A stretch of 64,000 bases of DNA from Botryococcus braunii (GCA_002005505.1 MVGU01001465.1:41050-105049), one strand, 5' to 3'; positions 1 through 9,689 are shown, numbered from the stretch's first letter. Program-made: numbers and translations. The notes: generated by a model not told the origin, from the letters alone.

Positions 1-214
1 AAACCAGTTGCTCGACTATGCGGTGATCGCAGCTTTAATAGTCCTTTCACACTAACGCGTAATCTAGATCAGATTGTACCTTATGTTCGAAAGCGTCCAC
101 CACCTAACGTGTCTCAAGGTACCTTATGTTCTCAATGGACCCATATCCTAATAGTGCACACTTGAAGATCACTTAAAGCACAAGGCATTCAATAATAATG
201 TTCAGAACTCAACA
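1..214 (-). repeat. 3' LTR of CopA-0 (partial)
   Basis: Matches 34697-34910, the other LTR of the same element, and ends in the same AACTCAACA. The polypurine tract, read on the minus strand as GCAAGGGGATG, abuts it at about 215-226. The first roughly 156 bases of the LTR lie outside the window. Confidence 0.9.
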
Positions 215-234
215 CATCCCCTTGCCTGCATGCT

Positions 235-940
235 TTATGTGTATCTTCTCAAACCTAGTGAATCATGATGACCAACAAACACGGGCTTAGCAAGTGGCTT
301 GGTCATAATGTCAGCCACATTTCGAGCAGATTCCACATAGAGAATATCTACCTGCCCAAGTGCCATAGCTTCCCTAGCATAGTGGAAGCTTACTGCAACA
401 TGCTTTGTGAATTTGGAATAAAGGGGGTTCCGTAAATTGGAAATGCATCCTTGGTTGTCACAGAAAAGTTTGACCCTCCAAGGTGCAGCCCCTATCTCTT
501 CCAAGAAGCCCCTAAGCCAGTTGGCTTCCTTCACAATATGGCCGGCTGCCATAACCTCGGCTTGCACAGTTGAGGTAGCAACTTAGCTCTGCTTCTTGCT
601 TCCCCAAACCACGGCACTACCATAGACAGATAGAACATAGCCAGTGGTGGAATACCTGTGGTCCAGGTCCCCAGCATAGTCGGCATCAACATAGCCTTCT
701 AGCTCAGGCCCCTTTCCACCCAGAGTAAGAGCTAATTCTCTGGTATCTCTCAAGTACTTCAGCACTCGAATGGCCTCATTCCAGTGTGAGGTAGTGGGTG
801 TCATTCTATACCTTGACAACACTCCAACAGCCTGAGAAATGTCAGGCCGGGTCGTATTGGCAAAATACAGCAACGATCCAATCAACTCTCGCAGTATCGA
901 TGACCAGGTGCCAGTGGGGTACCTGCCCCATGTGACATAC
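235..940 (-). pseudogene. CopA-0 pol 3' fragment: RT C-terminus and RNase H
   Basis: Encodes the copia RNase H region: GYVDADYAGD, the VVWGSKKQS segment, the DNQGC motif and the terminal NVADIMTKPLAKPVF block. These match CopA-1 21524-22230 almost residue for residue. Two lesions are visible against CopA-1: a TCA to TAA nonsense change at about 580 (in the QSSVATST block) and a TC insertion near 890 that shifts the frame. The upstream part of the same gene continues at 7550, because CopD inserted at 940. Confidence 0.9.
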
Positions 941-1635
941 TGTTAGGTTATGGGCTTGGCGTATTCCTGTGTGGTGGCAGCACGGAGGGTGTTAGACCAG
1001 TGTCGGCTCTACTGTGCGAAGAGAAGTAGAGAAGGAGACACTGTCAATCAAGGACTGATTGGCAACGTGAGTGAAGCACCCGAAGTGCTGTGATAGTCCC
1101 AATCAAGTCTATTACAACATGCTCTCTCTCACTCTCGTAACAACGGAATTCAAACTACCCTAGTCTGTTCTCACTCAGTTATGGGCAGTCTCATTGTCCG
1201 ATGAAAGGAAAGTCAAGCACATACACCTAACATGATAAACTAAAAGCGTTCAGAGCCTCAAACAAGCTATCCTATCTACACACACATTACCTGTGTGGTG
1301 GCAGCACGGAGGGTGTTAGACCAGTGTCGGCTCTACTGTGCGAAGAGAAGTAGAGAAGGAGACACTGTCAATCAAGGACTGATTGGCAACGTGAGTGAAG
1401 CACCCGAAGTGCTGTGATAGTCCCAATCAAGTGCCTTGCCTTGCTGCGCAACCACCACTACCTTCTTGCAGCAAACGTGTGTGTAACTTGCGTTGTTGCT
1501 ATCCACGTTCAAATGTACACAACCTAGTGCTGAGTCACGTTTCTGCCCTATTTGTCTTGTATTATTGTCTCTGGCGGAATTGCCAATATTACTCCTCTGA
1601 GGGAAAGGCACTAAATATTATTATCTATCACAACA
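941..1635 (-). repeat. 3' LTR of CopD with internal 143-bp duplication
   Basis: Starts TGTTAGG and ends CACAACA. It contains two near-identical 143-bp units (966-1108 and 1290-1432) separated by 181 bp. Read in the sense direction, the first unit ends CACACAG and is followed by GTAATGTG, while the second ends CACACAG and is followed by GAATACGCC. The polypurine tract, sense AAGGGGAAG, lies directly to the right at about 1636. Confidence 0.92.
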
Positions 1636-1653
1636 CTTCCCCTTGCCTTTTCC

Positions 1654-2520
1654 TCACAGAAACTTAGCAAGTCCCAGTGAGTTACGATGACCCTGAAACA
1701 CCAACTTAACCAGTGGCTTGGTAAAGATGTCGGCTATGTTTCTAGCAGATTGAACGTATTTAAAGTCAACCTGCCCCTTTGCAATAGCTACACGTGCAAA
1801 ATGACAGCTGATTGCAATGTGTTTCGTGTGTTTTGAATACACAGGATTCCTCAGGTGATTGATGCACCCTTGGTTATCACAATGGATTTTCACTATCCAA
1901 GGCAATACTCCAATTTCCTCCAGGAATCCTCTCAACCAGTTAGCCTCCTTCACTACAGCACTTGCTGCCATGAACTCAGCTTCTACTGTTGATGTGGCTA
2001 CAGCAGATTGCTTCTTGCTCCCCCACACCACAGCACCTCCAAACACAGTAAGGACAAAACCGGTGGTGGAAAACCGGTGGTCTTGATCACCCCCATAATC
2101 TGCATCTACATATCCCTCCAACTCTGTTTCTTTTCCACCGAGGATCAGAACCAGGTCTCGGGTTCCCTTGAGATATTTAAGCACACGGACTGCCTCATTC
2201 CAGTGTGCTGTGGTGGGGGACATACGATACCGAGACAACACTCCTACAGCCTGAGCTATATCAGGACGAGTTGTGTTTGCTATATACAGTAGAGATCCTA
2301 CGAGCTCACAATAACGATGCCCGGGAGGAAGGAGACTCCCAGCACCAATACTATTACTCCCATCCTTGGGAGCTGGCATCTGAGACATCACAAAATCTTT
2401 TGTCATTGGGGTGTCTGGCCCAACTGACTCAAGATCTAAGCCAAAATTCTCCACGAGTGCATCTATTTTGGGAATGCAGCTCAAGGAGATTAGCCCTTTT
2501 TCTCTATCTCTTGTTACATG
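1654..2520 (-). pseudogene. CopD pol: RT C-terminal remnant and RNase H
   Basis: Open from about 2520 to the stop at 1654. It begins at the equivalent of CopC RT residues RDREKGLISLSCIPKIDALVE and continues through LVGSLLYIANTTRPDIAQAVG, the RNase H segment YVDADYGGDQ, VVWGSKKQSAVATSTVEAEF, the DNQGC motif and the IADIFTKPL end block. The whole upstream RT core, including the YVDD catalytic motif present in CopC near 48640, is absent. The junction at about 2515-2530 joins linker directly to this segment in another frame. RNase H may be intact, but the enzyme as a whole cannot be. Confidence 0.88.
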
Positions 2521-3675
2521 CCACTTGGGGCTCTGGCTCCAAGGATCTCTCACAAGCAGTTGAGGAAGGGCACTGTGCAGTGCCGAGCCTCCCCTCATCC
2601 TCATATTGGGAGAGTCCGGAACTCCCACACGTTGTCACATCAGGATGTGACCTCTCACCCCTCACAGGATCCTCCCATGCACAGGTACCTCTCAGCTTGC
2701 ACTGGTAATTTGACACACTCTCACATTGTCTGTGCAGCTGATTCACCTCCTCATCATGTCTCTTACATGGGTACTGAGAGGCTGTCCCAGTACTGCTCTC
2801 ACATGCATTACTGACTGTTCCTGAGAAGTTAGAGAAGCACTTCTCAGGTCTGTGGCTGTCACCACTTTCCCTCCCCTGTTCACGTTGCCGGAGAAGGGAG
2901 CCAGTCTCTCTCAAATCAGATTCATCCCTTACAAACATCTCATTCACTGGACAGGACCCTTCCATGCAACTCAGCTCCCCGGGACCATTTTCAGCCAAGT
3001 TTGTGGCTGCTCCTCTCACAGCGCTAACATTCAGAACAGGTCTCTCATGGTGAAGTCCCTCTGCCTGCACTTCCCCTGGTCCCAGTGACAGTGTGTCACT
3101 TTCAGTAATCCCCTCTTCTCCCTTGCACTCTCCCACCTCCTGTGACAGCAGGAGTTCTTTGGTTTGAGTACGTTGCTCAAGCCTTTGAGCCCGGGTTAAA
3201 CCACCAGAAGGTAAATTAGGATTCTTCAGTGCAGCAGGTCTCAGCTGCTCCTGGGCTCGCAGCATTTGTTGCTGTCGTTCGTTGTCAGGAAGAGTGCCAC
3301 GAGCCAGCTCCAGTGCTGCTTCAATGGTCTGTCGGATTTCCCGCGGGTTTCCCTCTCTTTGATGATCAGGCTCGGGCTCAGCCTTCTCAGAGGGGTCTTG
3401 GCCGTCTGGAACAATGGCCTGCTGTAGATTAGGAGCTGGTTCTGCCTCGCATTCTGCTTCCCGAGTATCTGCCTCAGTAGAACTTGGACTGGGAGAGATA
3501 ACTGACACAGGGAACTGACGGGAAGCGTGGTTCTCAGATGGACTGGGGCACTGGAACTCCAGGGATTGGGTTGGAAGGCCACTCATGCCAACTCTGGAGG
3601 CTCCCCTGAGATGTTCCACAAAGACAACATCCCTACTCTCTCTCCATACCCCTCCACCCATGTATATGCGGTAGG
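2504..3675 (-). CDS. CopD integrase C-terminus and long integrase-RT linker
   Basis: Continuous minus-strand frame of about 390 codons. Downstream of the Gyp2 solo LTR it starts with KAYRIYMGGGVWRESRDV and VEHLRGASRVG, the usual end of the copia integrase. It then runs into a very hydrophilic region rich in Glu, Ser, Pro, Gln and regularly spaced Cys. That region contains a segment (RAQRLEQRTQTKELLLSQ) alignable to CopC (RSQRYEKRITAREILLAQ) and the shared SLGPGEVQ block. No known domain is recognised in it. The same frame also reads through the solo LTR by chance, but that part is not pol. It ends at the deletion that removed RT. Confidence 0.75.
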
Positions 3676-3680
3676 CTTTG

Positions 3681-3886
3681 TGTAACGGCAGGAAGCTACC
3701 AGGTCCTGAAATGTGTAGGATTTTGGGCAGGAAGCTGCCGGGTCCTGAAATGAAGGCTCTGGAAAGTGGCACGCGTCTTGGCGTCGAAGGAAGTCCCGGT
3801 GCTGACCGGCTTGTAACAGATTCCGCTGAATGCTCTAACCTGACTGGTGTCTCGTCTCTCTCTCTCTCTCTTCCTTTGCCACTATA
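3681..3886 (+). repeat. Solo LTR of the Gyp2 family inside CopD
   Basis: A 206-bp sequence related to the Gyp2 LTRs at 42021-42217 and 47029-47217, in the opposite orientation to those. It begins TGTAACGGCAGG and ends TTTGCCACTATA. A 5-bp duplication CTTTG flanks it (3676-3680 and 3887-3891). Insert plus duplication adds 211 bp, which shifts the pol frame. It contains a short internal duplication around GGAAGCTRCCRGGTCCTGA and a short CT run. Confidence 0.9.
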
Positions 3887-4058
3887 CTTTGGAAGATGCA
3901 GAATATCCTGTGAGCATGCCTGGAGCAGTTTTCGGAGCAAATACAGGTCTCTGCACGTCTGGTACGTGGACATAAGCCAGGCAGCCCCAAGCGCGCAGAA
4001 GTGACACATCTGGCTTGTAACCCCAAAATAATTCAAGAGGAGTAAGGTTCCTGCCTGA

Positions 4059-6233
4059 TCAAGGGCCCATATTGAGTAGGGTACAAGCTGTCTCGAGCGC
4101 CTCCTTCCAGAGAGTTGGGCTTGCTGCTGCGAAGGCAAGGATAGTCCGGGTTCTCTCCTTCAGCGTGCGGTTTGCTCGTTCTGCTACTCCATTTTGCTGT
4201 GGGGTGTAGGGGGCTGAGGTCTCCAGCTTAGTTCCCTGAGATGCACAGAACTCCTTGAACTTGGCGTTAATAAATTCTGTGCCCCGATCACATCTGATGC
4301 ACTTCACTGTCGTTTTCCTTTGGGTTTGCCAGTATACTAAAAGGTCTCTGGCTGCAGCACTTATGGTGTCTTTGGATTTTACTGGAATGACAGCTTTCCA
4401 CTGTGAGGACTCATCCACCACTGTAACCCACAGACGTTCCCCAGTAATGGCTGCAGGAGTGATGGGACCCACTGTGTCAATGTGCACTCTGTCAAGGGGT
4501 TCAAGGGCAGGTCTGCTGCTAATCCCGAAGGAGGGTCTGGCTGTCGTTCCCTCAATACATGCCTCACAGTGCACTGGACAATTATCACAAGGAAAGAGGG
4601 AAGTGTCAATTCCAGTCACCAGTTCTTCCTTTGCAAGGCGCTGCATCCATGGTTCTCCTGGGTGTCCCATCCTGCTGTGCCACAAGTAGCGTCTGGAGCA
4701 GTTGTGGGACGTGTTGCTGGGTTTTGAGGTCTTGGCTGCATTGACAGTCAGCTTGGGGTGACTGCATCCCCTGACTGCCACTAAATGATGGATATAGTAC
4801 AGGCCCGTTTCAGCAACAACAGAAACCCTCCAACTGTTTGGACCACTGACATGCACGAATGCCCCAACACTGTCTGTGTGGAATACTGCACCATCCCTTA
4901 AGGCAGCTGAGACAGACAGGATATTTGTACTGGCTGAAGGGACACACTGCACGTGGTGAATCCAGAAAGGAATGCCTTGGGGGCTTAAAACACAGTTTGA
5001 TCCAGAGGCAATAATGCTCCAAGTAGCATCAGAGGTAGCTAGATGCAATGGAATTGGTTTGGAATGAACAGTGGGATTATGCAGTAGGGCTGGATCATTC
5101 ACAAGGTGGACTGATGCTCCACTATCCACAAGCCAGGAGTGCAGAGGGGGTTTGCCCAAGGTCTGGTCCAAGATATTGTGGGACACTGCATAGTGCCTAC
5201 CTTCAGGTGGGGGAGGAGGAGGAGCAGGCGGTTGGAACCAGGCAGGAAACGCATCCGCCTGAGGGTGAGCCATCTGAGCAGCAGGTGGGGGAAGACCTCC
5301 CATGAGTGGCTGCCCCTGGGTCCACATACCCTGCAGCTGCTGCACTGCTGCCACAACGTTTCTCTGGGTCTCCTCATCTCTGTGCCGCTTACGACAATCC
5401 CTCCAGTAATGCCCCTTTTTATTGCAATACTTGCACACTCCTCTGGTATCAGGCTGTCCGGTTGAGGGTGAAGGATTGGCTCCACTGAATGCTGCAGGGG
5501 TGCTGACTCTGTTGCTGCCTTGGGGAACAGCAAGGACTCGTGGCTGACGTGGGGCAGTCTCATCAAACCCCAGGGCGACAGCTGTGGTCCTCAGCAGGTC
5601 TGCCAGCTTGTTGAGTGGGGTCCCTGCTGCTGTTGACAGGCTGCCTGTCTCCTTGGCTGCTTCAGGTAGACCCTGCACAATTTGGGTAGCTACAAAGCTA
5701 TCCAGAAGAGGATGATTATTCCTCTGAAGGCATGCCTTCAAATTCAGCATGCGGCTCACATACTGGGAAATGGTCTCGTCATGCTTCATCCCTTGACTCA
5801 TTTCCAACAGCCAGTCCATGTTGGCTTGGAGATTATAACCCCCAATGAACTTCCTACAGATATATTCATATGCAACATATGCAGAGGATAAATTAGACAA
5901 TTCCCCGTGCCACTCTTCTGGAACAGATTCATACAGCAACAGTAGTGCTGCAGCATCATGCGTGGTCCCAGGCATGTCCTCAAGTACTGCAGGCAGTGAT
6001 CCCTTGGCTTCATTTGCTGCAAGATACGCATTCTTCCAAATCATAATGTTGTGTCCCTTTTCTTTTAGCTTGAAATGTACCTTCACAAGTGTAGGGATCA
6101 CCTTTGGCAACTCATCACCTTCTCCCCTAGACGTGCTGGGAGTGCAAGGCTCTCTCACAGGTGTCGAGGTGGTGGTCTCACTCACAGACGCAGAGGTTCC
6201 ACTACATGACTGACTCTTCTTCTTAGTAGTCAT
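4059..6233 (-). CDS. CopD gag-protease-integrase polyprotein
   Basis: Start chosen at the ATG encoding MTTKKKSQ (6231-6233). In order: a gag capsid region; a CCHC zinc knuckle CKYCNKKGHYWRDC near 5395-5436; a retropepsin site LVDSGASVHLV near 5105-5135; the pre-integrase zinc region LWHSRMGHPG with CDNC and CEAC near 4560-4670; and the integrase core with VHIDTVGP, CDRGTEF and PQQNGVAERANR supplying the D, D, E residues. The frame stops at a TGA after LLNMGP (about 4056-4058) where CopC reads on as LLNMGPSTGRPLTP. The same frame stays open beyond it to 3892 (KPDVSLLRAWGC), so the TGA is most simply a nonsense mutation. Confidence 0.88.
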   Translation of the reverse strand: MTTKKKSQSCSGTSASVSETTTSTPVREPCTPSTSRGEGDELPKVIPTLVKVHFKLKEKGHNIMIWKNAYLAANEAKGSLPAVLEDMPGTTHDAAALLLLYESVPEEWHGELSNLSSAYVAYEYICRKFIGGYNLQANMDWLLEMSQGMKHDETISQYVSRMLNLKACLQRNNHPLLDSFVATQIVQGLPEAAKETGSLSTAAGTPLNKLADLLRTTAVALGFDETAPRQPRVLAVPQGSNRVSTPAAFSGANPSPSTGQPDTRGVCKYCNKKGHYWRDCRKRHRDEETQRNVVAAVQQLQGMWTQGQPLMGGLPPPAAQMAHPQADAFPAWFQPPAPPPPPPEGRHYAVSHNILDQTLGKPPLHSWLVDSGASVHLVNDPALLHNPTVHSKPIPLHLATSDATWSIIASGSNCVLSPQGIPFWIHHVQCVPSASTNILSVSAALRDGAVFHTDSVGAFVHVSGPNSWRVSVVAETGLYYIHHLVAVRGCSHPKLTVNAAKTSKPSNTSHNCSRRYLWHSRMGHPGEPWMQRLAKEELVTGIDTSLFPCDNCPVHCEACIEGTTARPSFGISSRPALEPLDRVHIDTVGPITPAAITGERLWVTVVDESSQWKAVIPVKSKDTISAAARDLLVYWQTQRKTTVKCIRCDRGTEFINAKFKEFCASQGTKLETSAPYTPQQNGVAERANRTLKERTRTILAFAAASPTLWKEALETACTLLNMGP

Positions 6234-6285
6234 AGTGTACACACTGAATGTCAATTTCTAGCGTCAGAGGCACACTTAAAACCAC

Positions 6286-6783
6286 TTACTCTACAAGGCC
6301 TTCAAGGTCTGAATCAGTTTCCCACTCAGACTCGTCACGAATGTTAGGGATCAGCAAATCCTGAAAGGCCTTCACTGGAATAGTTGCCAATGCAGACTCA
6401 ACAGCCAAATAAGCCGTGTGCTCAGCAAGTTCTTGCTCTTTGTTGAGCCACTTCGTTACACTACAATACCTTCGAAATTTTTCTCTGGTGATGAAACCTG
6501 GTTCTAAATTAACGAATGATTGCTCCCAAGGAGTGAATTTGTATGCTGGATACGTGGGAAATCTTGAACCAAACCACGCTGGCAGAGGGAGAGGTCGGCC
6601 AACGTACAGATGAAACACGAAGTCTTTTACGATGGCAGCCCGTTCGTCAGGGGTCCGATCTCCTTGCTGTCCTCCGTTTCTGATTCTATCGTTGTACGAA
6701 GGCGGACCGGTTCTTAAACGTACAGGAACGTTGACGTTGGTAGTTTTGCGAGCAGTCTGCTTCGGTCTGCGGCGCTTGGCCAT
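6286..6783 (-). CDS. ORF0, conserved extra reading frame upstream of gag in CopD
   Basis: A 165-codon frame between the primer-binding site and gag, beginning with an ATG that gives a basic start (MAKRRRPKQTARK). No copia domain known to me matches it. Its central part is clearly homologous to the frame at the same place in CopC (38463-39011). Shared features are PPSYN(D/E)R, a GG, RTxxERAxIVKDF, a WF-x3-FPxYPAYK block, WExSFxNxEPGFITR, a Cys, AYxAVESALAxI and an acidic Glu/Asp/Ser tail. It has no signal peptide or membrane segment. The stop codon (GAG TAA GTG) overlaps a GTAAGT that resembles a 5' splice site, and gag starts 52 bp downstream. Function unknown; conservation between two element families suggests selection. 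Confidence 0.8.
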   Translation of the reverse strand: MAKRRRPKQTARKTTNVNVPVRLRTGPPSYNDRIRNGGQQGDRTPDERAAIVKDFVFHLYVGRPLPLPAWFGSRFPTYPAYKFTPWEQSFVNLEPGFITREKFRRYCSVTKWLNKEQELAEHTAYLAVESALATIPVKAFQDLLIPNIRDESEWETDSDLEGLVE

Positions 6784-6835
6784 ATAGCTTCTCGTCTCCG
6801 ATTCTTGAGCCAGCCACACACTCAACGAGAGAGTG

Positions 6836-6849
6836 GTGGGCCCATAACC
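6836..6849 (-). promoter_or_regulatory. Primer-binding site of CopD (half-tRNA-iMet type)
   Basis: Reads GGTTATGGGCCCA in the sense direction, directly after the 5' LTR. This is complementary to the anticodon stem-loop sequence TGGGCCCATAACC typical of eukaryotic initiator tRNA-Met, not to a tRNA 3' end. Drosophila copia uses such an internal-tRNA primer. The last bases of the LTR (GCCCATAACC) can pair with it across a 5-base loop. Confidence 0.75.
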
Positions 6850-7544
6850 TGTTAGGTTATGGGCTTGGCGTATTCCTGTGTGGTGGCAGCACGGAGGGTG
6901 TTAGACCAGTGTCGGCTCTACTGTGCGAAGAGAAGTAGAGAAGGAGACACTGTCAATCAAGGACTGATTGGCAACGTGAGTGAAGCACCCGAAGTGCTGT
7001 GATAGTCCCAATCAAGTCTATTACAACATGCTCTCTCTCACTCTCGTAACAACGGAATTCAAACTACCCTAGTCTGTTCTCACTCAGTTATGGGCAGTCT
7101 CATTGTCCGATGAAAGGAAAGTCAAGCACATACACCTAACATGATAAACTAAAAGCGTTCAGAGCCTCAAACAAGCTATCCTATCTACACACACATTACC
7201 TGTGTGGTGGCAGCACGGAGGGTGTTAGACCAGTGTCGGCTCTACTGTGCGAAGAGAAGTAGAGAAGGAGACACTGTCAATCAAGGACTGATTGGCAACG
7301 TGAGTGAAGCACCCGAAGTGCTGTGATAGTCCCAATCAAGTGCCTTGCCTTGCTGCGCAACCACCACTACCTTCTTGCAGCAAACGTGTGTGTAACTTGC
7401 GTTATTGCTATCCACGTTCAAATGTACACAACCTAGTGCTGAGTCACGTTTCTGCCCTATTTGTCTCGTATTATTGTCTCTGGCGGAATTGCCAATATTA
7501 CTCCTCTGAGGGAAAGGCACTAAATATTATTATCTATCACAACA
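6850..7544 (-). repeat. 5' LTR of CopD with internal 143-bp duplication
   Basis: Same length as 941-1635 and differs from it at two visible sites (GTTGTTGC versus GTTATTGC, and TCTTGTATT versus TCTCGTATT). It carries the same two 143-bp units (6875-7017 and 7199-7341) and the same GTAATG spacer start in the sense direction. As the 5' LTR it should hold the promoter, but I cannot place a TATA box with confidence. Confidence 0.92.
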
Positions 7545-7549
7545 CATAC

Positions 7550-7970
7550 CATCTGAGGACTCGGGTCTGCTGCTAGCCACGAAGTCCTTGGACATGGGGG
7601 TATCAACCACACGCCCATCTTCAGCAATGCCAAACTTCTCCACAAGAGCATCGATCTTGGGAGTGCAACTGATGGAAATAGTGCCCTGAACTCTATTGCG
7701 TAGGACCTGACACCCCAGAAAATCATTCACCTCTCCCAAATCATGGATGGTGAAGTCCTTCTTCAACAACTCTTTCCCCCACTCAATCTCTGCAACCACT
7801 CTGGCAACTATGAGAAGATCATCGACATAAACAAGAATAAAAGACAGATTACCATCAGGGGCCCTCCTGATGTACACCCCAGCATCGCTCTTACACACAC
7901 TATACCCCATCACGCTCAACTTGTCACTCAAGGTCTAGTGCCAAGCCCGTGGTGCTTGTTTTAGACCATA
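7550..7970 (-). pseudogene. CopA-0 pol fragment: middle of RT with YVDD
   Basis: Encodes RT residues from the LSDKLSVMGYSV block through the catalytic VYVDDLLIVAR segment to VDTPMSKDFVASSRPESSDG, collinear with CopA-1 22230-22640. A TAG near 7935 replaces the Lys codon of CopA-1 (HKT). The gene continues at 235-940 across CopD and at 14904 across CACTA-1. Confidence 0.9.
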
Positions 7971-7973
7971 TAG

Positions 7974-8410
7974 CACTGGCAGGACGAGTTTTGTCCTGAA
8001 AAGGTCTGAATCGTCCTGGAAAGGTCCTAATTGTCCTGGAAAGGTCTTGAAAGAATTGGAAAGGTACTGAATGACACTGAAAAAGTCCTAGAGTTGTTTG
8101 GGTTATTTTGGGGATGTCCCAAAAACATCCTAGTAATAGCACGGAAAGGTATGAGAGTAGGCTGGGACATGTTTGGGAACTCCCGGAAACATCCCCAGGC
8201 CACCGGGATGGTTTCGAGACATCCTGTAAATGTGCGGGTGAATGCTGGAAAGATGCCAAGACATGTTGGAAATTCCTAGTTCATCCCCAAAACGTCTTGG
8301 GATCACCTGTGAATGCTGGAAAGATGCCAAGACATGTTGGAAATCCCCAGTTCATCCCCAAAACGTCTCGGGATCACCTGTGTACATCCTAGGAAGCAAT
8401 GCAAAACATG
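7974..8410 (+). repeat. Left TIR and subterminal repeats of CACTA-1
   Basis: The 54-bp TIR is followed by many variants of GTCCTGGAAAGGTC and TCCNAAAACATCCTAG-like motifs. A 71-bp tandem duplication (about 8243-8313 and 8314-8384; TGAATGCTGGAAAGATGCC) lies further in. Dense short subterminal motifs are where CACTA transposases are known to bind. Confidence 0.7.
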
Positions 8411-8489
8411 TGATGGTCCTGCCAGTAACCTAGAGCGCATGGGGTGTTCCATGGATGTTGATGATCATGTGGATGTGTCCAAGTGTGTG

Positions 8490-8562
8490 TGCAACACACA
8501 CACACACACATACATATACATACACACATGTACTTGTGGATAAACTCTGACACACACACACA

Positions 8563-8605
<43 letters not shown>
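8490..8605. repeat. (CA)n microsatellite
   Basis: Two CA runs (about 8494-8530 and 8551-8605) with CATACATA interruptions. Reading frames through it encode Thr-His or Val-Cys repeats and are not genes. Confidence 0.9.
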
Positions 8606-8876
8606 ATACTTACATACATCCATGCTGTTATATGTTTAGATCTCAGGGAGAAAGACAGTTGGGGATGCTGGTGACACATGCATGCTTTCATCTAGGTGTT
8701 TTTTACAAGTACAGCATTTGAGGTATCCACTACCTCACCCCTCCTAACTGCTGGTCTACCCCAAAAATAATTTGAAACCAGCAACCTAGATTAGTCTCAT
8801 GCGTGTTCTCTAGGCCTCTTTCGCTCTGTAGTATTCTGACTTGGTTTGTCCTTTGAGGTCCACCCTATGGCCACCT

Positions 8877-9460
8877 TCAAGGCCCGCGCCTTCTTGTTAA
8901 TGCTCTCATTGCTGAACCCAGGCATGCTGAAAGGTACTGCAGCTGGGCTCTAGCTTTCATGATGCTGTAAAGGGCGTCAATCATCCCACAAGCCCACATT
9001 CCAAGCACTCCATGTTCCTCATACTGCGACTCCTCCAGATCTGTCGCAAACATATTCTGAACTGCCGCCTCGTAGATTGCATTCAAGCCAGGACCAAGCT
9101 TGATGGTCCCCTGAAAGAACTCCCTCATCTCATCAGTCTCTGACAGCCGCATCATTGTGGCATAACTGCAGAGAGCCTCCCGGAGGTACGTCGGCCTGGC
9201 CGCCTCGTCCCCTGTGCTGTTGAGAGACAGGCAAAAAGTGTTGTTGGCATGCTCGTGAAGCGGGGGAATGTGGGCGTGTTGCCCTTTGCCCAACACAACG
9301 AACCACACCCCCTGCACGCGCAATACTGCGTTCTTCAACGCCTCCCAATGGTCCCTTGACATGCAGCCACCGGTACTGGAATACGTGGGGATATCTATAC
9401 CCTGTGCAGCAGCAACCACGTTTTCGTGGCTGGAATAATGCCATCCAATTATCTGTACAA
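8877..9460 (-). CDS. Unrecognised exon-like reading frame in CACTA-1
   Basis: About 190 codons of non-repetitive minus-strand sequence, the most gene-like frame in CACTA-1. It starts after possible 3' splice sites (sense TTGTTGTACAG at about 9460 and GCTGCACAG nearer in) and runs GGCMSRDHWEALKNAVLRVQ, VWFVVLGKGQHAHIPPL, LREALCSYATMMRLSETDEM, LGPGLNAIYEAAVQNMF and EEHGVLGMWACGMIDALY to a stop at 8877. The mix of charged and hydrophobic residues looks like a folded helical domain. I do not recognise the family. It could be a transposon protein or a captured host exon. The longer frame extending to 10286 runs through GA repeats and the minisatellite and is not believable there. Confidence 0.4.
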
Positions 9461-9556
9461 CAATCCCCCAATTACCCAAAGGCGTCAGAGCAAGTGTCAT
9501 TAGGAAACAAATACATAGACATGCAGACAAGCTTATGTTGTATAGACAAATATATG

Positions 9557-9689
<133 letters not shown>

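Larger units (their letters stand above)
941..7544 (-). mobile_element. CopD, complete Ty1/copia LTR retrotransposon, RT core deleted
   Basis: Complete minus-strand element with two 695-bp LTRs and a 5-bp duplication CATAC at 936-940 and 7545-7549. Removing it and one CATAC restores the site seen intact in CopA-1 near 22225. Order in the sense direction: 5' LTR, primer-binding site, ORF0, gag-protease-integrase, a long linker, RNase H, polypurine tract, 3' LTR. The catalytic RT segment is missing, and a Gyp2 solo LTR sits in the gene. The LTRs differ at only two visible positions, so the insertion is recent although the element could not have supplied its own RT. Confidence 0.93.

Noticed and set aside
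1372..1667. Short frames within the CopD LTRs on both strands
   Set aside because: They are repeated identically in both LTRs and overlap LTR edges; no coding signal.
4056..4058. TGA in CopD integrase as a programmed stop or selenocysteine
   Set aside because: CopC has a sense codon here, the site has no conserved context, and other clear lesions are nearby.
2504..4138. One continuous 544-codon protein across the Gyp2 solo LTR in CopD
   Set aside because: The stretch within 3681-3886 is LTR, and the part beyond it (MCHFCALGAAWLM) is out of frame with the integrase. The continuity is chance.
6836..6864. A tRNA gene fragment near GGGCCCATAACC
   Set aside because: Only the anticodon-arm complement is present, always at an LTR edge; it is a primer-binding site, with no acceptor, D or T arms.
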